Positions 5,917-8,457 of a stretch of 8,457 nucleotides of DNA are shown one piece after another. The position numbers were made by a program, and so were the translations under genes. This DNA is from Candidatus Methanolliviera sp. GoM_oil (GTDB taxonomy: Archaea; Halobacteriota; Methanoliparia; Methanoliparales; Methanoliparaceae). The stretch lies in contig CABGHG010000068.1 in NCBI GenBank assembly GCA_902158735.1, forward strand, positions 1 through 8,457. The letters are read 5' to 3'. Below the pieces are notes generated by a model. The model searched no databases, was not told the origin of the DNA, and saw nothing but the letters and a program-made list of their open reading frames with translations. Position 1 is the stretch's first letter; each line of letters opens with the position of its first letter.

Positions 5917-6558
5917 ATGAATCCATTCAATATTGTTGCGTCTGTCAGCAGCATAGAAGAAGTTATCGAGGCAGAGCGAGAGGGAGCGGATGTTATAGAA
6001 TTGCGGATAGACATGGTAAAAAGACCTGATGAGCTCTTCTTCAAATCTTTCTCCGAATCCGTGAACAAACCGAGCATTGCGACGTGCAGGATAAAAGCGG
6101 AGGGGGGATCTTGCGAGGAAGATGAACAGTTCGATCTGCTGGAATCTGCGATAGAATTTTGTGACTACGTCGATATAGAACTCTCTTCGAAGAATCTTTC
6201 AAGGGTGAGAGATGTCTGTAAAGATTTGAAGATAAAGACGATCGTTTCATACCACGATTTCGAAGAGACGCCTCCGGAAGTGGAGATGAGAAGAATCATA
6301 AAAGAGTGTAAAGACGCCGGTGAGATGGCAAAGGTTGCATTCTTTGCAAAAGATATATCGGATGTTCTACTATTAGAAAAGATGACAATGGAAAATTCTC
6401 CGATCATAAGTATATCGATGGGAGAAGCAGGAAAGATTTCGAGGATAACACTGCCGTTTTATGGCTCTCTATTCACCTACGCGTTCGTAGGAGAGAAGAA
6501 AGCCCCGGGGCAATTCCCCCTAAAAGAATTGAAAAATATTTTTGCATCTCTGGTTTGA
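5917..6558 (+). CDS. aroD: 3-dehydroquinate dehydratase, type I
   Basis: It dehydrates 3-dehydroquinate to 3-dehydroshikimate through a Schiff base, directly after the step of the upstream DHQ synthase. The 213-residue TIM-barrel protein carries ELRIDM at 28-33, TCR at 56-58, YVDIEL at 84-89, the catalytic His113 in SYHDF, the Schiff-base Lys139 in MAKVAFF, SMGEAGKISR at 167-176 with substrate-binding Arg176, and APGQ at 196-199. ATG 5917 places the first beta strand (FNIVASV) immediately after the start and matches family length. The only strong ribosome-binding site serves an in-frame ATG 24 bases upstream that is cut off by TAG. The gene follows gapN closely and is probably cotranscribed. 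The remaining shikimate genes are not in the window. Confidence 0.94.
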   Translation: MNPFNIVASVSSIEEVIEAEREGADVIELRIDMVKRPDELFFKSFSESVNKPSIATCRIKAEGGSCEEDEQFDLLESAIEFCDYVDIELSSKNLSRVRDVCKDLKIKTIVSYHDFEETPPEVEMRRIIKECKDAGEMAKVAFFAKDISDVLLLEKMTMENSPIISISMGEAGKISRITLPFYGSLFTYAFVGEKKAPGQFPLKELKNIFASLV

Positions 6559-6665
6559 TCCCTAAAAGGAGGATAAAAAGGGTAAAAAACTAAAACGAAA
6601 AGACAAAGTTTAAAAAGGGGTATAACGGGAAAGAAGGAAACACGAAAGAAACTTGGTAATTTATC
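6559..6665 (+). promoter_or_regulatory. Promoter region of the ABC ATPase gene
   Basis: This purine-rich spacer holds AAAG-TTTAAAAA (TATA at 6609-6616), which would start transcription near 6640, about 25 bases before ATG 6666. The ribosome-binding site is weak (GGT at 6655-6657). A perfect-looking AGGAGGAT (6567-6574) stands upstream, with no ATG, GTG or TTG at a usable distance. Confidence 0.45.
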
Positions 6666-7403
6666 ATGTCAGCCATTGAGACCTTTGATCTGACGAAGAA
6701 ATTTGGGGAATTTGTAGCAGTCGATGGACTTAACTTGAACGTCAAAGAGGGAGAGATATTTGGGCTTCTGGGCCCAAACGGGGCTGGAAAGAGCACCACT
6801 ATCAAGATGCTCATTGGACTATTAAAGCCCAGCGGGGGGAGGATCACGGTATTGGGAAGCGAGAATTTGATGGAGTATAAGGGTCGTACGGGCTATCTTC
6901 CAGAAAATCCCGCGATCTATGAATATCTAACTATCAAAGAGTTCTTAACGTTCATTGGAAGAATAAAAAAGGTCGAAAAAGACGTTTTAGATGAGAAGAT
7001 CATAGAGCTTACTCACACCTTCTCATTGGAAGAGAAGTTGAAGAGTTACATAGGTTCCCTCTCACACGGGATGAGGCAGAAAGTAGCGATATCCGCGGCA
7101 CTTCTCGCCGATCCAAAGGTTTTGCTATTGGATGAACCGCTCACCGGACTCGACCCAAAGAGCCAGAGAGATTTTAAGGACATTATTAGGGAAAAAGCGA
7201 AAGATCACTCTTCTATACTCCTCTCAACACACATACTCGACGTGGCGGAGCGGTTGTGCACGAGCGTGGGGATCTTCAATAAGGGTAAGCTCATGGCAAC
7301 CGGCACGTTGGACGACTTGAGAGAGTTATCGGAGAGCTCATCCTCTTCCACACTGGAGGATGTATTTATAAAATTGACGGAAGAGGGAGAGAAAGATATA
7401 TGA
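6666..7403 (+). CDS. ABC transporter ATP-binding protein (ABC-2/NatA-like)
   Basis: This is the nucleotide-binding subunit of a membrane transporter and acts at the inner face of the membrane with a permease partner. The 245 residues form one complete ATPase domain: Walker A GPNGAGKST (36-44), GYLPENPAIYEYLT (76-89) in the Q-loop region with Glu in place of the usual Gln, signature LSHGMRQ (132-138), Walker B VLLLDEP (152-158), D-loop GLDP (161-164) and H-loop His189. The tail LSESSSSSTLEDVFIKLT ends in the LEDVF-type segment common in ABC-2 exporters. No permease is encoded beside it. Downstream, only ten bases separate its stop from the convergent ParA-like gene. The substrate is unknown and the permease must be elsewhere or upstream beyond this locus. 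Confidence 0.9.
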   Translation: MSAIETFDLTKKFGEFVAVDGLNLNVKEGEIFGLLGPNGAGKSTTIKMLIGLLKPSGGRITVLGSENLMEYKGRTGYLPENPAIYEYLTIKEFLTFIGRIKKVEKDVLDEKIIELTHTFSLEEKLKSYIGSLSHGMRQKVAISAALLADPKVLLLDEPLTGLDPKSQRDFKDIIREKAKDHSSILLSTHILDVAERLCTSVGIFNKGKLMATGTLDDLRELSESSSSSTLEDVFIKLTEEGEKDI

Positions 7404-7413
7404 ACGTAAAAAT

Positions 7414-8148
7414 TCAAGAGATTTTATCTGCGATCTCTTCGATTGCTCTCGAAAATGGGTGTTCTGACTGCTGATGGAAGATCGTCTCTCTGCCGCGTAA
7501 GCTCATAACCTCACAGTAGCATTGTATCGTGCATATCACCTTTTGAGATAATTTATCTCCCACCTCTTTCAAAACCTCTTCGTCGGAAACCCCCGCTGGA
7601 ACTTTATTTATAATTACAAAGTGTGGCATATCTAAAATTTCGTGTATCTCTTCTATCATTCGTTTGGTCCCATCCAGGTCAGATTTGTCAAGCGTTGCGA
7701 TCAATAAAACGAGATCGGAGCTTAATATTACATTTGTGGAGGAATACCTAAGGCCAGGCGCGGTATCAAAGATAAGGTAATCCACCTCATCCTTTAGAAG
7801 ATCTCTTCCGTTCAATATTCTGTTTAATATCTTCATCTGCTTTCTTTTGTCTTCTCTCATCGCCTCCTTTATCTCTCTAATCTCCGGAGAGGCAAATCCT
7901 AAAGATAATCCATCATTAAATCCTTCGGCCTTCACAAGCATATCCTTCACGTCGCATCTTTCTGCCAGGAAGTCATTCACAAAATAAGACGGCTTATATT
8001 CAAAGAATGATCCAAAAGAAGGAGCCCTAAGGTCAAAATCTACCAAACAGACCTTCTTCCCCCGTCGTGCCAAACATTCTGCCAGACTCAACGAGATGTT
8101 CGTCTTTCCCGTTCCTCCCCTATAAGAGTGAAAGGTTATTGTCTTCAT
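7414..8148 (-). CDS. MinD/ParA-family ATPase
   Basis: This 244-residue P-loop ATPase belongs to the deviant Walker A class that drives partitioning, positioning or metal-cofactor assembly as an ATP-dependent dimer. It has YRGGTGKTN at 9-17 (Walker A, Lys15-Thr16), VDFDLRAPS at 36-44 (switch I), FDTAPG at 127-132 (Walker B/switch II) and NK at 181-182 (base recognition). The signature lysine that normally opens the motif (KGG) is Arg10 here. A CTIQCYC cluster (Cys206, Cys210, Cys212) could bind metal or be a family trait. There is no obvious C-terminal membrane-targeting helix. GGAGAT lies six bases before the ATG. No ParB-like gene is adjacent. A hairpin-rich leader precedes it and a probable winged-helix gene lies further upstream on the same strand. 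The cellular role cannot be assigned. Confidence 0.87.
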   Translation of the reverse strand: MKTITFHSYRGGTGKTNISLSLAECLARRGKKVCLVDFDLRAPSFGSFFEYKPSYFVNDFLAERCDVKDMLVKAEGFNDGLSLGFASPEIREIKEAMREDKRKQMKILNRILNGRDLLKDEVDYLIFDTAPGLRYSSTNVILSSDLVLLIATLDKSDLDGTKRMIEEIHEILDMPHFVIINKVPAGVSDEEVLKEVGDKLSQKVICTIQCYCEVMSLRGRETIFHQQSEHPFSRAIEEIADKIS

Positions 8149-8183
8149 TTAAAAATCTCCGATTTTTTTAAGGTGCTTAAAAA

Positions 8184-8331
8184 CGAAATCTTCGATCTCG
8201 TCGTCCTCACCCCTTCAGGGTGGGATCCCAAGAATCTCTGATTCTTGAGGACATGCCGAATTTCGCTCGAGCACGACGAATCAAAGATTCGTCTGCATTC
8301 AAAGACCTCTTCAGACTCAAAGATTTTTGAG
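8184..8331 (-). repeat. Cluster of hairpins in the leader region of the ParA-like gene
   Basis: At least six inverted repeats are packed into about 150 bp: CGAA/TTCG (8184-8194), CACCC/GGGTG (8208-8222), the palindrome TGGGATCCCA (8221-8230), CAAGAATC/GATTCTTG (8229-8247), GCTCGAGC (8265-8272), GACGAATC/GATTCGTC (8275-8293) and CTCAAA/TTTGAG (8316-8331). GTCCTCA (8203-8209) also pairs with TGAGGAC (8246-8252), enclosing two of them, and TCGTCGT (8198-8204) can pair with ACGACGA (8273-8279). TCAAAGATT recurs at 8281 and 8317. It could be a structured RNA, a riboregulatory leader or a dispersed palindromic repeat family. Confidence 0.65.
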
Positions 8332-8361
8332 CACACGCGCTTGTGATTCTATGACATAAAG

Positions 8362-8375
8362 CATATAAACCTTTT
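8362..8375 (-). promoter_or_regulatory. Minus-strand BRE/TATA promoter upstream of the hairpin region
   Basis: Read on the minus strand, AAAAGG precedes TTTATATG (8369 down to 8362), a good archaeal BRE/TATA. Expected initiation is near 8340, so the ParA-like mRNA would have a leader of roughly 190 bases holding most or all of the hairpins. The box lies directly after the stop codon of the upstream gene. Confidence 0.6.
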
Positions 8376-8457
8376 TATTCCTCTGGGAAATAGAAGATGA
8401 CCTTTCTTCCATCTCTCCTCTTCAAGAGATAGTTCTCTCGATGTAGTTGATTCAGAT
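8375..8457 (-). CDS. 3' end of an upstream gene, possibly a winged-helix regulator (partial)
   Basis: The minus strand ends a reading frame of 26 visible codons with TAA at 8375-8377. The residues include HRENYLLKRRDGRKVIFYF followed by PEE. A helix leading into a basic RRDGRKV turn and an aromatic strand near the C-terminus is typical of the wing of winged-helix (ArsR/MarR-like) transcription factors. The rest lies outside the window, so the family is only suggested. It is codirectional with the ParA-like gene but separated from it by 226 bp and a new promoter. Confidence 0.5.
   Translation of the reverse strand, partial: LNQLHRENYLLKRRDGRKVIFYFPEE

Noticed and set aside
8184..8331. CRISPR array
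   Set aside because: The repeats are different short palindromes without a constant repeat-spacer period.
8145..8336. 63-codon minus-strand frame with GTG start ending in an ATGA overlap with the ParA-like gene
   Set aside because: Its sequence is made almost entirely of the hairpin repeats, it has no ribosome-binding site, and the composition looks like read-through of palindromes. The ATGA overlap is suggestive but not enough.
8349..8457. Alternative minus-strand frame at the window end ending in TAG at 8349
   Set aside because: It passes through the strong TATA box, whereas the neighbouring frame ending at 8375 has winged-helix-like residues and stops just before that promoter.

Overview
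The window looks archaeal and most likely euryarchaeal (methanogen- or ANME-like), although the lineage cannot be fixed from this sequence. The evidence is an archaeal-type alanyl-tRNA synthetase with an N-terminal zinc ribbon, the non-canonical archaeal start of the shikimate pathway (ADH synthase plus type II dehydroquinate synthase), an archaeal GapN-like aldehyde dehydrogenase, BRE/TATA promoters such as AGAAAC-TTTTATAT, Shine-Dalgarno sites such as GGTGAT and GGAGGT, and heavy use of ATA and AGA codons.

Layout: bases 1-1255 (minus) hold the first 418 codons of alaS. An intergenic region with a symmetric AT-rich box follows, then a plus-strand tRNA-Gln(UUG) at 1379-1451. A strong promoter with a perfect 9-bp inverted repeat leads into two overlapping genes, ADH synthase and 3-dehydroquinate synthase II (1519-3434). 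Next comes a repeat-rich stretch with a small cupin gene (3613-3960), then a 90-bp nested inverted repeat resembling an integron attC site (3985-4074), then about 220 bp of apparently decayed or non-coding DNA. A second transcription unit carries a GapN-like aldehyde dehydrogenase (4329-5867) and type I 3-dehydroquinate dehydratase (5917-6558). A lone ABC-transporter ATPase (6666-7403) runs convergently into a MinD/ParA-like ATPase on the minus strand (7414-8148). Upstream of that ATPase lie a 190-bp hairpin-rich region, a good minus-strand promoter, and the last 26 codons of a gene that looks winged-helix-like (8375-8457).

Function: ADH synthase, DHQ synthase II and DHQ dehydratase are consecutive steps. 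They take aspartate semialdehyde plus 6-deoxy-5-ketofructose 1-phosphate to 3-dehydroshikimate by the transaldolase-independent archaeal route. The GapN homologue lies inside this group and oxidises a triose-type aldehyde, so it may link central carbon flow to aromatic synthesis; this is inference. The cupin with its attC-like tail splits the two aro blocks and could be an inserted cassette. The most interesting signals are the attC-like structure, the operator-like palindrome on the aro promoter, the structured leader before the ParA-like gene, and an in-frame TAG between a strong ribosome-binding site/ATG and the aroD start.
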